Source: Blastocatellia bacterium
GTDB lineage: Bacteria > Acidobacteriota > Blastocatellia > UBA7656
Direction of reading: 5' to 3'
NCBI GenBank assembly: GCA_035275065.1
Contig: DATENM010000055.1
Coordinates: forward strand, 124,001-188,000
DNA length: 64,000 nt
Below the pieces are notes generated by a model, which was given only the letters and a program-made list of their open reading frames with translations, did not search any database and was not told the DNA's origin. Position numbers and translations under genes: made by a program. Below are positions 18,501 through 27,118 of the stretch, one piece after another (position 1 is the first letter of the stretch; each line of letters opens with the position of its first letter).

Positions 18501-19419
18501 GCGCTTTCTGGTCGCCGACGTTCGCCTGGTGGGCCAGCACCGCCGGGTCGTCCGGCCCGTAGACGCCGGTGGCGTTGTTGAAGAAGTTGTTGGCCGAAAA
18601 GATGGTGTTGCGGTGGAATTCATAGGCCGAGCCGTGCCAGTTATTGCTGCCGCTCTTGGTGACGAGGCTGACCTGTGCGCCGCTCGAACGCCCCTGATCG
18701 GCATTCGGGTTGGTGGTGACGACGCGGAACTCCTGCACCGAGTCGAGGGTGACGCGCAGGACGCTGTTGAAGGCTTGGCCGGTCTGCTGGTCGTTGACGT
18801 CGACGCCGTCGAGCGTGATGTTGGCCTGGTCGGATTTGCCGCCGTTGACCGAGCCGTTGCGATAATCGGTCGTCCCGCCATCGGCGCTGACGTTGCCGAT
18901 GAAGGTGACGCCGGGCTGCAAGCTGAGCAGGCCGGCGACGTTGCGGCCTTCGAGCGGCAGCTGGCGAATCTGCGTCTGATTGAAGGTGTTGCCGATGGTC
19001 GCGTCCGTCGTGTTGAGCTGGACTTCGTTGCCGCTGCCGGTGACGTTCACCACTTCGGTGACCGCGCCGACTTCGAGTTGCAGGTTGATTACCTTCGGCG
19101 TGGCGACGAGCAACTGTACGTCGTTCTGCTCGGCGGCCTTGAAGCCTTTGGCTTCGAGGCGCATCGTGTAGGTGCCCGGCGGCACCTGATTGAAGCTAAA
19201 GATGCCGTCGTCGTTGGTCTTGGTATTGCGCGTCACACCCGTAGCCGGATTGGTCAGAGTAACGCTTGCTCCCGGAATCACCTTGCCCGTGGGGTCTGTG
19301 ACCTGACCGGAAAGCCCGCTGGTATCCTGCGCGCGGACGATCATGCTGGCCGCCAGGATAAAGACTAAGGCCAGCACTATGAGTTGATCGAGCCGCTGTG
19401 TCATCCTCCTTCCAAGCAT
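15598..19419 (-). CDS. TonB-dependent receptor with carboxypeptidase-regulatory domain (Oar-like)
   Basis: The 1273-residue outer-membrane protein has a signal peptide (about 1-30), an Ig-like carboxypeptidase regulatory domain (about 33-115: SGQVTDPTGKVIPGASVTL), a plug-like region (about 130-260), and a long beta-barrel ending in aromatic Phe (FGLRYEF). Proteins of this type are very numerous in Acidobacteriota and are thought to import oligosaccharides or other large nutrients; no substrate gene neighbours are visible. The upstream ATG is taken as start because GGAGG precedes it by about 5 nt; a second ATG lies six codons in. Confidence 0.92.
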   Translation of the reverse strand: MLGRRMTQRLDQLIVLALVFILAASMIVRAQDTSGLSGQVTDPTGKVIPGASVTLTNPATGVTRNTKTNDDGIFSFNQVPPGTYTMRLEAKGFKAAEQNDVQLLVATPKVINLQLEVGAVTEVVNVTGSGNEVQLNTTDATIGNTFNQTQIRQLPLEGRNVAGLLSLQPGVTFIGNVSADGGTTDYRNGSVNGGKSDQANITLDGVDVNDQQTGQAFNSVLRVTLDSVQEFRVVTTNPNADQGRSSGAQVSLVTKSGSNNWHGSAYEFHRNTIFSANNFFNNATGVYGPDDPAVLAHQANVGDQKAPVPKLLRNVFGTSLGGPAIKDRLFFFLNYEGRRDAREESVVRTVPSLDLRKGTYTFLRFVRPPTASDPNPPKEIAKLDAAGVKALDPLHIGPNPAVLAVFNQYPAPNDNTVGDGLNTAGFRFNSPVHLRWNTYIARMDYNLTKDGKQTLFWRGNLQNDKDNSTQQFPGQSARFTNLTTNKGFAVGYNASLSQNLINVFHVGYTRLGFEQAGSSPLSNSRLVSFRTLDDLIPAPRSLTRFTPVWNVTDDLAWVKGDHTLQFGTNVRWIRNERINFANSYSSATTNKAWLTSARPLRPPLLADTAADHAMAALLGLVDQGTARYNLDRDGDKLFVLPEGAPIKRRYGADEYEWYGQDSWHVKSNLTVTAGLRYSLYSPPWETRGLQVSPDRPLGEWFDVRGGAMLQGVPDNKSAPPISFVLAGPENGRSGFYGWDKNNFAPRLAFAWSPKTNMRFLKWLTGGESGKMAIRGGYSMVFDRIGGALATNADGGTLSFGLQTSVTNAAGGLSVSTSPRFTGLTSIPSSILLPVQGFGSFPVTFPQGADKGGFAITDAIDDNLVTPYSQTINFSIARELPGNLVLEAAYVGRLARHVLINYDLAMPLNLVDPASGMDYFTAAQALARLDFAGTPVNKVPKIPFWENIFPGYADGGLTATQVIYQDYYSATTGFGWDYTTALSELDVFCDPCSKYGPYAFFNKQFSNLNALRSQMPTNYHALQVLLRKRFTHGYQFDFNYTYSKSEDIASTIERNGLKSGSVWNSWSPRARKSVSDFDMTHQLNVNGIWELPFGRGRAYLKDSPGWVDAVAGGWQLSGIYRVTSGLPTYIGNGFYFPTNWEFTGAATQTGSFGQAGVFKNVITPDGKGGPNLFSNPEAAYAAFEHTLPGGVGNRNNIRGDGYFSLDLGLAKSWRMPYKETHRLQFRWEVFNVTNSVSFDPFAATGDLDSRATFGKYNTVLSSPRVMQFGLRYEF

Positions 19420-19810
19420 AAACCCTCCATTTTGTAGTCGTCTGACAGGTGAGCCTGAGTCAGAGTCGTTAATTGATCAAGCAACCGCTTGCGGATGGGT
19501 GGAAGGGCTCCCGCCCCGGCGACAAGCCGCCTCATGCCGCATGCGAGACGCGGGCACTAAACTGTACGGGAATGACGAGTCTGACGCCCGTCTTGGCGTG
19601 CACGCCTTAGCAACCTTCGGATTACCGGATCTGTCCTGGGTGAAACTTGAGTGATGCAACGCCATCTTACGCGCCGTGCCAAACCCAGTCAATAGGGAAC
19701 GGCGCGCCGCGCCAATCTGGTATTCCAGTTGCTCCTATTAGTATTGGCAGCCGCTTTTTGCACGGTTGCCGGTCAGCAACAAACATTTGGAAGGACAGAG
19801 GGAGGAAAAC
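19420..19810. other. Intergenic gap between divergent TonB receptor and hemerythrin genes
   Basis: This 391-nt stretch must hold the divergent promoters. I see no strong sigma70 box pair, no operator symmetry, no RNA gene and no remnant. The only clear signal is the GGGAGG Shine-Dalgarno at the right edge. Confidence 0.5.
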
Positions 19811-20263
19811 ATGGATCCATTTACATTGCTGAAGCAAGACCACGAAACGGTTTCCGTCATCTTTGAAAAACTTGAGCCGACGACCGAACGCGCCCTCAAG
19901 ACGCGCGAGGAGTTGTTCGCCCGGCTGAAAACCGAACTGGAAGCCCACACGCGGATCGAAGAGCAAATCTTTTATCCCGCGCTCAAAGAGGAGGACGAGA
20001 CGCGCGACATCACGCTCGAAGGCATCGAAGAGCATAACGTCGTCAAGACGCTGCTCACGGAGATGGAGGCGATGTCGGTTGATAGCGAGCAGTGGACGGC
20101 CAAGCTCGCCGTCTTGAAAGAAAACGTCGAGCATCACGTCGAAGAGGAAGAAGGCGAGATGTTCCCGAAAGCCCGCAAGGCGCTGCCGAAGGAAAAGCTC
20201 GAAGCCTTAGGCGAGCGCATCGAAGCGGCTAAAAAGCAAAACGCGGCAACCACCAGGGGATGA
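19811..20263 (+). CDS. Hemerythrin HHE-domain protein
   Basis: The 150-residue protein is a four-helix hemerythrin-like domain with candidate diiron ligands His in KQDHETV, His/Glu in HTRIEEQIFYP, His in EEHNVV and His/Glu in VEHHVEEEE. Such proteins bind oxygen, NO or iron in redox or stress responses. ATG 19811 is chosen over the upstream in-frame start because GGGAGG lies 7 nt before it. It is monocistronic. Confidence 0.9.
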   Translation: MDPFTLLKQDHETVSVIFEKLEPTTERALKTREELFARLKTELEAHTRIEEQIFYPALKEEDETRDITLEGIEEHNVVKTLLTEMEAMSVDSEQWTAKLAVLKENVEHHVEEEEGEMFPKARKALPKEKLEALGERIEAAKKQNAATTRG

Positions 20264-20308
20264 GCCGCCGTTGGTAAGGGGCCGGCGCCATCAAGCCGGC
20301 CCGCTTAA

Positions 20309-20353
20309 CTGCTCCCACCGCTCTTTGAGGTCATTCAACAGGCGGCGGTAGCG
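20309..20353. repeat. 45-bp direct repeat, copy 1
   Basis: This copy is identical to 21024-21068, which lies in the 3' end of the kinase gene. On the minus strand it would encode kinase C-terminal residues (RYRRLLNDLKERWEQ). The two copies flank the PIN-type toxin-antitoxin locus. Confidence 0.95.
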
Positions 20354-20389
20354 GCGACGTGGTATACTGGTCGCGAAAGGAATTCCGCG

Positions 20390-20623
20390 ATGGGCGAGAT
20401 CATTATCAAGATTCCGCAGCCGGAACGTCGCGAGTTTCAAATCGACGACGAAGAGTTCGTCCGTCACATCGTCGCCTCTCTAGAGGCCGCGACGGATGCC
20501 GCGGGCAATCCTTCCGCCAACGACTCAGTAGATGTGGTCGGCATCTGGAAAGATCATGAAGGCATTGCAGACCCCATCGAGCTCGCGCGCAAGCTGAGGA
20601 AGGAAGCGTGGACAAGGTCATAG
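20390..20623 (+). CDS. Putative antitoxin of a PIN-domain toxin-antitoxin pair
   Basis: The 77-residue acidic protein (MGEIIIKIPQPERREF) precedes and overlaps a PIN-domain gene by 16 bp, the usual order of antitoxin then VapC-type toxin. AAAGGA lies 8 nt before the ATG. No sequence family is recognised with certainty, so the antitoxin call rests on length, charge and context. A TATACT box (20363-20368) lies just after the duplicated 45-bp segment. Confidence 0.6.
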   Translation: MGEIIIKIPQPERREFQIDDEEFVRHIVASLEAATDAAGNPSANDSVDVVGIWKDHEGIADPIELARKLRKEAWTRS

Positions 20624-20975
20624 TCGACACCAACGTGTTCGCTGCCATCTTCGGCGGTGACGCGGCCCTGAAAGTCGCCGTTGACCTGTACGATAAAGCC
20701 ATCAACACGATCATCTATCTCGAACTCATTCAAGGCTCGAAGAGCAAAGCTGAAGTCCAGCACGTTGAAAAATACCTGCAATACTTCGCGCTTCTTGCGA
20801 CGTTCAGGAATCACACCGCGCGATTGACTTAGTGCGAACCTACTCGGGAAGTCATGGCCTGCTGCTCGCCGACGCCATGATTGCTGCCTCTTGCCTCGAA
20901 AAAGACTACGCCTTGCTCACCTTCAACGTCAGAGATTTTCATTTCATCAGCGGTCTGCGCCTGCTTAAGCCATAG
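20608..20975 (+). pseudogene. Frameshifted PIN-domain (VapC-like) toxin
   Basis: Frame 1 gives MDKVIVDTNVFAAIFGG, with the first PIN acidic residue, and continues to a stop at 20832. The missing half of the domain continues in another frame from about 20822: LLLADAMIAASC, with the conserved ADA segment, then YALLTFNVRDFHFI, and a stop at 20973. A single frame change near 20820 would restore one PIN domain of about 122 residues. It therefore looks like a disrupted RNase toxin, or a sequencing error at that point. Confidence 0.75.
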
Positions 20976-21002
20976 TCACAGAGGCCGAGGGTCGTAGAAG
21001 CA

Positions 21003-23465
21003 TTATGAGGCAGCCGCGTTCAGCTGCTCCCACCGCTCTTTGAGGTCATTCAACAGGCGGCGGTAGCGCAGGTCGTCGCGCAAGCCTTCCCAGTTCGGAT
21101 TGGTCGCAAACCACGGATAGTTTTCGTTGCCCATCGCCACGGCGCGCTCCAGCCAGTCAACCGCCACGGCATTCTGGCGGTCGAGCGCGTAGAAGGTCGC
21201 CAGTTGATAGGCGATGTCCTGATCCGCATGCGCCGTCTCGATCACCTGTTCGTCAATCAACCCAAGCGCGCGCTCGCGGTCGCCCTGCGCCAGGTAGCAG
21301 TAGGCGAGAAAGATCTTGCGCGCGTGCAGCTCGGGATGCTCGGCGAGAATCGCTTCGATGACTTGCGTCGCTTCATCAATGTTGCCGCGGTAGTAATCGA
21401 CCACCGCGCCGTAAAAGCGCAGCAGCGGATGATGCGGCTCAAACGCCTGACCTTTGTCAATCTCGGCTGCCGCCCGGTCATAATCTTTCTCGTAGATGTA
21501 AATTCGCGCCCGGTTGTAACTGGCAAACACGACGTCTGTGGGGCTGATCTTCAACAGCCTGTCCCAGGCTTGCAGCGTCGGCTCGTACTGACCGCTCAGG
21601 CGGTAGACATAGGCGGCGGTCGAATGCACCGAGGGCTCGTTCGGAGCCTGGCGCTGGAGGCGGCGAATCTCTTGCCGCGCCACGTCCGAGCGCCCTTCGA
21701 ACAGATCGATGTAGACCAGGCGGACGCGCGGCTCGACGAGCTTCGGGTTGAGCGCCAGCGCCCGCTCAAAGGCCATCTTTGCCTGCGCGTAGTAATCGCG
21801 ACCACCCATGCCTTTCAAGACATAATTCAGCTCGCAGACGCCGAGCCCGCTGTAGGCAAGCGCGAAATTCGGGTCCATCTCGACGGCCCCGGCGAAGAGT
21901 TCGAGCGCCGCCTCCAGATCATGAATGTCGAGCGTCTGGGTGATGAACTTGTAAAGCAGGGTGCGGCCCTTCAGGTAATTCTCGTAGGCGTCGGCATTCT
22001 CGGTCGGCGTCTTCACGAGCCGCTCCTGCTCTTTGCCGCTGGTCTTGACGCGCAATCCTTCGACGATCTGCCGCGAGATGGTGTCCTGGATGGTGATGAT
22101 GTCTTTCGACTCGACATCAATCTTCTCGCTCCAGATGATCTCGCCGCTCGCCGTGTCTACGAGCTGCGGCGTCAGGCGGAAGCGGTCGCCCGATTTCACA
22201 TAGCCGCCGATCAGCACATGGTCTACGGCGAGCTGTGCGCCGACGGCGCGCGGGTCAACGTCGCGGTTCTGGTAAGGCGCGATGTAAGACGACGGGCGGA
22301 CGATCAAATCATGAAGCTGCGCCAGCTCCGTAATCACGCTGTCGGCCAGGCTGAAGCCGTAGAAGTCATTTTCCGGGCTGCCCGACATATTCTTGAACGG
22401 CAGGATGGCGATGGCCTTCTTATCGCGCGATTGCCAGATCGAGGGCGAGGCGTCGGGCAGCGGCGAGCCACTGCTGGCGCTGGTCTCTTCTTTCACGGTT
22501 GGCGGCGGCGGGCTGCTGAAGGTGCGCTGCATCCACGAGGCCACGCGGTCGAAGATGCTGCCCTGTGCCGGCTGCTTCGCCGCAGCCCGCAGCGACGCCT
22601 TGTCACGCGGCACACCCTCGCCGGCGTAATAGTTGCGCACCAGGGCGCGCAAATCCGCGAGCAATCGCTCGGCGGACTGATAGCGCGCGTTCGGGTCTTT
22701 GGCCAGCGTTTTGGTGACAATCTGCTGCAACTGCGGCGGCACACCTTCGATGGCCGCGGGCTGGTCGTGCATGACCGAATGCATCACATCTACAGGTGTC
22801 TTGCCACGGAACGGCAGCCGCCCTGTAAGCATTTCGTAAAAGACGATGCCGAGCGAGAAGATGTCCGAGCGCATGTCTGCGCGGTCGCCGCGCGCCTGTT
22901 CCGGCGACATATAGCTCGCCGTGCCGAAAGGCGAGCCGAGCTGCGTCAGCTCGACCGAGACCTGCGGGTCGCTGCTCGAATACGGCGTGCTCGGTCGCAG
23001 CACCTTGGCCAGTCCGAAGTCGAGGACTTTGATCTGGCCGCGCTCATTAATCATGATGTTCGACGATTTAATGTCGCGGTGGACGATGCCTTTGGCGTGC
23101 GCCGCGGCGAGCGCGTCGGTAATTTCGAGCATGTATTCGAGCGCCGCGTCTACGGCCAGCGGGCGGGCGCTGACCGCTTTCTTGAGCGTGCGCCCCTCGA
23201 CGTACTGCATGACGAAGAAGAGCGAGCCGTCGGCTTCGTTGACTTCATACACCGTGCAGATGTTCGGGTGATCGATGGCCGAAGCGGCGCGGGCTTCGCG
23301 CATAAAGCGGGCGCGGGCTTTTTCGTCGCCGATCAGGTCGGCGGAGAGCGCTTTGATGGCGACGATGCGATGGAGCTTCGAGTCCTCGGCCTTGTAGACG
23401 ACGCCCATGCCGCCTTTGCCTATCTCCCTGAGAACCCGGTAGTGAAGTATGGTTTTCCCAACCAT
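21003..23465 (-). CDS. Serine/threonine protein kinase with TolB-like and TPR regions
   Basis: This is an about 820-residue protein. The kinase domain (about 8-270) has the glycine loop GKGGMGVVYKA, catalytic HRDIKSSN and DFGLAK, and an activation segment with GTASYMSPEQ. A Pro-rich linker leads to a segment AILPFKNMSG ... ELAQLHDLIV (about 350-480) like the TolB-N/FlgO-like domains of other regulators, then TPR helices to the C-terminus (about 490-820). No membrane helix is evident, so it is probably cytoplasmic. ATG 23465 is preferred to the preceding TTG. Its last codons lie in a 45-bp segment duplicated at 20309. Confidence 0.9.
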   Translation of the reverse strand: MVGKTILHYRVLREIGKGGMGVVYKAEDSKLHRIVAIKALSADLIGDEKARARFMREARAASAIDHPNICTVYEVNEADGSLFFVMQYVEGRTLKKAVSARPLAVDAALEYMLEITDALAAAHAKGIVHRDIKSSNIMINERGQIKVLDFGLAKVLRPSTPYSSSDPQVSVELTQLGSPFGTASYMSPEQARGDRADMRSDIFSLGIVFYEMLTGRLPFRGKTPVDVMHSVMHDQPAAIEGVPPQLQQIVTKTLAKDPNARYQSAERLLADLRALVRNYYAGEGVPRDKASLRAAAKQPAQGSIFDRVASWMQRTFSSPPPPTVKEETSASSGSPLPDASPSIWQSRDKKAIAILPFKNMSGSPENDFYGFSLADSVITELAQLHDLIVRPSSYIAPYQNRDVDPRAVGAQLAVDHVLIGGYVKSGDRFRLTPQLVDTASGEIIWSEKIDVESKDIITIQDTISRQIVEGLRVKTSGKEQERLVKTPTENADAYENYLKGRTLLYKFITQTLDIHDLEAALELFAGAVEMDPNFALAYSGLGVCELNYVLKGMGGRDYYAQAKMAFERALALNPKLVEPRVRLVYIDLFEGRSDVARQEIRRLQRQAPNEPSVHSTAAYVYRLSGQYEPTLQAWDRLLKISPTDVVFASYNRARIYIYEKDYDRAAAEIDKGQAFEPHHPLLRFYGAVVDYYRGNIDEATQVIEAILAEHPELHARKIFLAYCYLAQGDRERALGLIDEQVIETAHADQDIAYQLATFYALDRQNAVAVDWLERAVAMGNENYPWFATNPNWEGLRDDLRYRRLLNDLKERWEQLNAAAS
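21024..21068. repeat. 45-bp direct repeat, copy 2 (inside kinase gene)
   Basis: This is the resident copy, in frame in the kinase 3' end; it is identical to 20309-20353. The 45-bp length is much longer than typical transposon target duplications. Confidence 0.95.
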
Positions 23466-23548
23466 CAAATTGAACCTGACGACTGACGCCTGGATTCATT
23501 ATACACGCGCGGCAAGGCTGGGCAAAAGCGCCGGGCCATCTTGCTATC

Positions 23549-23578
23549 TTGCCGCGCCCATGTCCCGTCCGGTAAAAT
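23549..23578 (+). promoter_or_regulatory. Candidate sigma70-like promoter of uvrA
   Basis: TTGCCG (23549-23554), an 18-bp spacer and TAAAAT (23573-23578) lie about 50 nt before the uvrA ATG. A divergent TATAAT is visible on the other strand for the kinase gene. No LexA box could be recognised. Confidence 0.35.
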
Positions 23579-23629
23579 TATACTTTTGCGTTCGGTGCGA
23601 AATTCTCATCTATCCGGGTTGAAGTTTTA

Positions 23630-26455
23630 ATGGCAATAGACCGCATTACAATTCGTGGCGCGCGACAGCACAACCTCAAGAACGTCAGCCTTGAGATTCC
23701 CCGCAACCGGCTGACGGTGATCACAGGGCTATCGGGCTCCGGCAAATCCTCGCTGGCTTTCGACACCATCTACGCCGAAGGCCAGCGGCGTTACGTCGAG
23801 AGCCTGTCGGCTTACGCCCGCCAGTTCCTCGACCAGTTGGAGAAGCCCGACGTAGACGCCATTGACGGCTTGTCACCGGCCATCTCGATTGAGCAGAAGA
23901 CGACGACGCGCAGCCCGCGCTCGACGGTCGGCACGGTGACCGAAGTTTACGATTACCTGCGCCTGCTCTTTTCGAGTATCGGCCTGCCGCATTGCCCGCA
24001 GTGCGGCCGCCAGATTTCGCGCCAGTCCGCCGACCAGATCGTTCAGCAGATGGCGCACCTGCCGGAAGGCGAGCGCGTGATGATCCTGGCGCCATTGGTG
24101 CGCGGGCGCAAAGGCGAGTTCAAGAAGGAGCTGGAAAAGCTCCAGCGCTCGGGCTTCAACCGCGCCCGCATTGATGGCGAGATTCGCCAGCTCGACGAAG
24201 AGATCAAGCTCGACAAGCGGCGCAATCATACCATCGAAGTCGTCGTTGACCGGCTGCTGATCAAGGCGGGCGTCCAGAAGCGCCTGGAAGACAGCGTGCA
24301 GATTGCCGCCAAGCTCACCGACGGGCTGGTGATGGTTTCGATCATTGATGGCGAAGAGCGGCTCTACAGCGAGAAGATGGCCTGCCCGGAATGCGGCATC
24401 TCGATCCCGACCATCGAGCCGCGCTCGTTTTCCTTCAACAGCGTTTATGGCGCCTGTCCCGCGTGTCACGGCCTGGGGACGCGCGCCGAGATCGATCCCG
24501 CGAAGATCGTTCCCGACCCGTCGCTGCCGATCAACGATCAAGACCCCTTCCCTGCCGAAGCCGCCATCAGCAATTATCTGCGCGACGTGATGAAGACCCT
24601 GGCGCGGCAGTCGGGATTGACCGCCGACCATCCCTTCGCCGAGCTGCCGCAGAAGGCGCAAGACGCATTCTTTTACGGCTCGAAAGAGCGGCTGACTTTG
24701 CGTTATGGCAATTACGAATACAAGGCCGAGTGGAAAGGCGCGATTCAATACCTGTCGAGTCGCGAGAGCGAATTCAAAAACGAAGCCTCGTTGAGCGCTT
24801 ACGAGTCGCTGATCTCGCAGGTCGTCTGCCCCGAATGTGAAGGCAAGCGCTTGCAACCGGCGTCGCTCGGCGTGCGCGTCGCCGGGCGGACGATTGCCGA
24901 CTACACGGCGCTGCCGATTGCCCAGGCGGCCAGGGTCTTTCAATCGGTCAAGCTCAATGACCGCGAAGAGAAGATCGCCGGCTTGATCCTGCGCGAGATT
25001 CGCGCCCGCATGAGTTTTCTCGACACCGTCGGCCTCGGCTATCTGACTTTGGACCGCGCTTCGGCGACGCTGTCGGGCGGCGAAGGCCAGCGCATACGGC
25101 TGGCAACGCAGATCGGCTCGCAACTGCGCGGCGTGCTTTATGTCCTCGACGAGCCGTCCATCGGCCTGCACCCGCGTGACAACTTGAAACTGCTCGACAC
25201 GCTTGAACACCTGCGCGACCTCGGCAATACGGTGCTTGTCGTCGAGCACGACGAAGAAACGATTCGCCGCGCCGATCATGTCGTCGATCTGGGGCCGGGA
25301 GCCGGCGCGCACGGCGGCGAGATCGTCGCTGAAGGCACGCCTGCGGAGGTCGCGGCAAATCCGCGCTCGCTGACGGGCCGTTATATTTCAGGCCAGACGC
25401 GCATCCCCGTGCCAAAGGTGCGGCGCTCGCCCAACGGCAAAGCCATCAAGGTCATCGGCGCGCGCGCTAACAACCTGAAGAACATTGACGTGACTTTCCC
25501 GCTCGGCCTGTTTACGGTCGTCACAGGGGTTTCGGGCTCAGGCAAATCAACGCTGGTTGACGACATTCTCTACCGCAGCCTGGCGCGCAAGCTCTACCGC
25601 AGCCTGCTTGAGCCGGGCGAGCACCGCGCCGTGACGGGGCTTGAGAACATAGACAAGATCATCGAGATCGATCAATCGCCCATCGGGCGGACGCCGCGCT
25701 CGAACCCGGCGACCTACACCGGGGTATTTACGCCGATCCGCGAGTTGTATGCGATGCTGCCGGAATCGCGCGAGCGCGGTTATAAGCCGGGGCGCTTTTC
25801 GTTCAACGTCAAAGGCGGGCGCTGCGAAGCATGTCAGGGCGACGGCATGAAGTGCATCGAGATGAACTTTCTGCCCGACGTTTATGTGCTGTGCGATGTC
25901 TGTCGCGGCGCGCGTTATAATCGCGAAACGCTGTCGGTGCGCTACAAGGGGCTATCGATTGCCGACCTGCTCGACACGACGATTGAAGAAGCGCTGCCGA
26001 TTCTTGAAAACATCCCGCAGATCAAAATAAAGCTGCAAACGCTGATCGATGTCGGCCTGAGTTACATCAAGCTCGGCCAGTCAGCGACGACGCTATCGGG
26101 CGGCGAAGCGCAGCGCATCAAGCTGGCGAAAGAGCTGTCGAAGCGCGCCACGGGCCGGACGCTTTATATCCTGGATGAGCCGACGACCGGGCTGCACTTT
26201 GAAGACGTGCGCAAGCTGCTCGACGTGCTGCATCAACTGGTGGCGCTCGGCAACACGGTGCTGGTGGTCGAGCACAACCTGGATGTGATCAAGAGCGCCG
26301 ACTGGATCATTGACCTCGGCCCCGAAGGCGGCGAAGACGGCGGGCGCGTGGTCGCCGAAGGCGCGCCCGAAGAAGTGGCGCGCATCAAGAAATCCTACAC
26401 CGGGCAAGCCCTGCGCGCCGCGCTCAACGGCCACAGCACTCGCAAGCCGGCGTAA
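23630..26455 (+). CDS. uvrA: Excinuclease ABC subunit A
   Basis: The 941-residue UvrA recognises bulky DNA lesions with UvrB and hands over to UvrC. Two ABC ATPase modules are complete: Walker [11 protein letters not shown] (about 31) and GVSGSGKST (about 630), signatures LSGGEGQRI and LSGGEAQRI. Zinc-binding Cys pairs are visible (CPQCG, CPECG ... CPACHG, CEACQG ... CDVCRG). Length is normal. uvrC is 10 kb downstream on the other strand; uvrB is not in the window. Confidence 0.98.
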   Translation: MAIDRITIRGARQHNLKNVSLEIPRNRLTVITGLSGSGKSSLAFDTIYAEGQRRYVESLSAYARQFLDQLEKPDVDAIDGLSPAISIEQKTTTRSPRSTVGTVTEVYDYLRLLFSSIGLPHCPQCGRQISRQSADQIVQQMAHLPEGERVMILAPLVRGRKGEFKKELEKLQRSGFNRARIDGEIRQLDEEIKLDKRRNHTIEVVVDRLLIKAGVQKRLEDSVQIAAKLTDGLVMVSIIDGEERLYSEKMACPECGISIPTIEPRSFSFNSVYGACPACHGLGTRAEIDPAKIVPDPSLPINDQDPFPAEAAISNYLRDVMKTLARQSGLTADHPFAELPQKAQDAFFYGSKERLTLRYGNYEYKAEWKGAIQYLSSRESEFKNEASLSAYESLISQVVCPECEGKRLQPASLGVRVAGRTIADYTALPIAQAARVFQSVKLNDREEKIAGLILREIRARMSFLDTVGLGYLTLDRASATLSGGEGQRIRLATQIGSQLRGVLYVLDEPSIGLHPRDNLKLLDTLEHLRDLGNTVLVVEHDEETIRRADHVVDLGPGAGAHGGEIVAEGTPAEVAANPRSLTGRYISGQTRIPVPKVRRSPNGKAIKVIGARANNLKNIDVTFPLGLFTVVTGVSGSGKSTLVDDILYRSLARKLYRSLLEPGEHRAVTGLENIDKIIEIDQSPIGRTPRSNPATYTGVFTPIRELYAMLPESRERGYKPGRFSFNVKGGRCEACQGDGMKCIEMNFLPDVYVLCDVCRGARYNRETLSVRYKGLSIADLLDTTIEEALPILENIPQIKIKLQTLIDVGLSYIKLGQSATTLSGGEAQRIKLAKELSKRATGRTLYILDEPTTGLHFEDVRKLLDVLHQLVALGNTVLVVEHNLDVIKSADWIIDLGPEGGEDGGRVVAEGAPEEVARIKKSYTGQALRAALNGHSTRKPA

Positions 26456-26535
26456 TCAGTTTTCTTGTTGACGCCGTGTTTGTGATGCATATCGCTTGTC
26501 TTTTATGACTGGTCGCTTTAGGCTAGTTCGTCTTT

Positions 26536-27114
26536 ATGATCGAACGCATCCGGCAGATCGCACACGAGAGCATCGAGACCAAGCGGGCGTTTTTTGCGGC
26601 GCACGCCGGAGCGGTCGCACGCGCCGCCGAGGTCTTGACTGAAACGGTTCGCGCCGGCGGCAAGGTGCTTATCTTTGGCAATGGCGGCTCGGCAGCCGAC
26701 GCACAGCATATCGCCGCCGAGCTGGTGAACCGCTTGAACTATGACCGCCCGCCGATTGCCGCCATCGCCTTGACCACCGACACGTCGATTCTCACTTCGG
26801 TCGCTAACGATGCGAGCTTCACTGAACTCTTCGAGCGCCAAGTGCGCGCGCTGGGCCGCATGGGCGACGCGGTGATCGCCATCTCGACCAGCGGCAACTC
26901 GCCGAATGTCTTGCGAGCCGCCGAAGCCGCGCGCGAGCTGGGACTGAAAATCATCGCGCTGGCGGGCCGTGACGGCGGGCGGCTCGCGCCGCTCGCGGAC
27001 GTGGCGCTGGTCGTCGAAACCGCTTCGACGCAGCGAGTACAGGAAACCCATATCACCATCGCACACATCCTGTGCGAGCTGATCGAAGACGCGCTCTACT
27101 CGCAAGCGAGGTGA
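26536..27114 (+). CDS. gmhA: Phosphoheptose isomerase (SIS domain)
   Basis: The 192-residue protein has the SIS-domain motifs FGNGGSAADAQH (about 47) and ISTSGNSPNVLRA (about 115), plus the C-terminal helix with ETHITIAHILCELIE typical of GmhA. It makes D-glycero-D-manno-heptose-7-phosphate from sedoheptulose-7-phosphate for LPS or S-layer sugars. No other heptose genes are present nearby. The next gene starts 5 nt downstream and is probably co-translated. Confidence 0.9.
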   Translation: MIERIRQIAHESIETKRAFFAAHAGAVARAAEVLTETVRAGGKVLIFGNGGSAADAQHIAAELVNRLNYDRPPIAAIALTTDTSILTSVANDASFTELFERQVRALGRMGDAVIAISTSGNSPNVLRAAEAARELGLKIIALAGRDGGRLAPLADVALVVETASTQRVQETHITIAHILCELIEDALYSQAR

Positions 27115-27118
27115 CTGT

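Noticed and set aside
17905..19368. 487-codon plus-strand open frame opposite the TonB receptor
   Set aside because: Antisense to a clear receptor gene; the composition is Arg/Val/Glu-biased without motifs, as expected in GC-rich DNA.
21204..23486. 760-codon plus-strand open frame opposite the kinase
   Set aside because: Shadow of the kinase coding frame; no domain or start signal.
23873..25312. 479-codon minus-strand frame opposite uvrA
   Set aside because: Shadow of uvrA; no independent signals.
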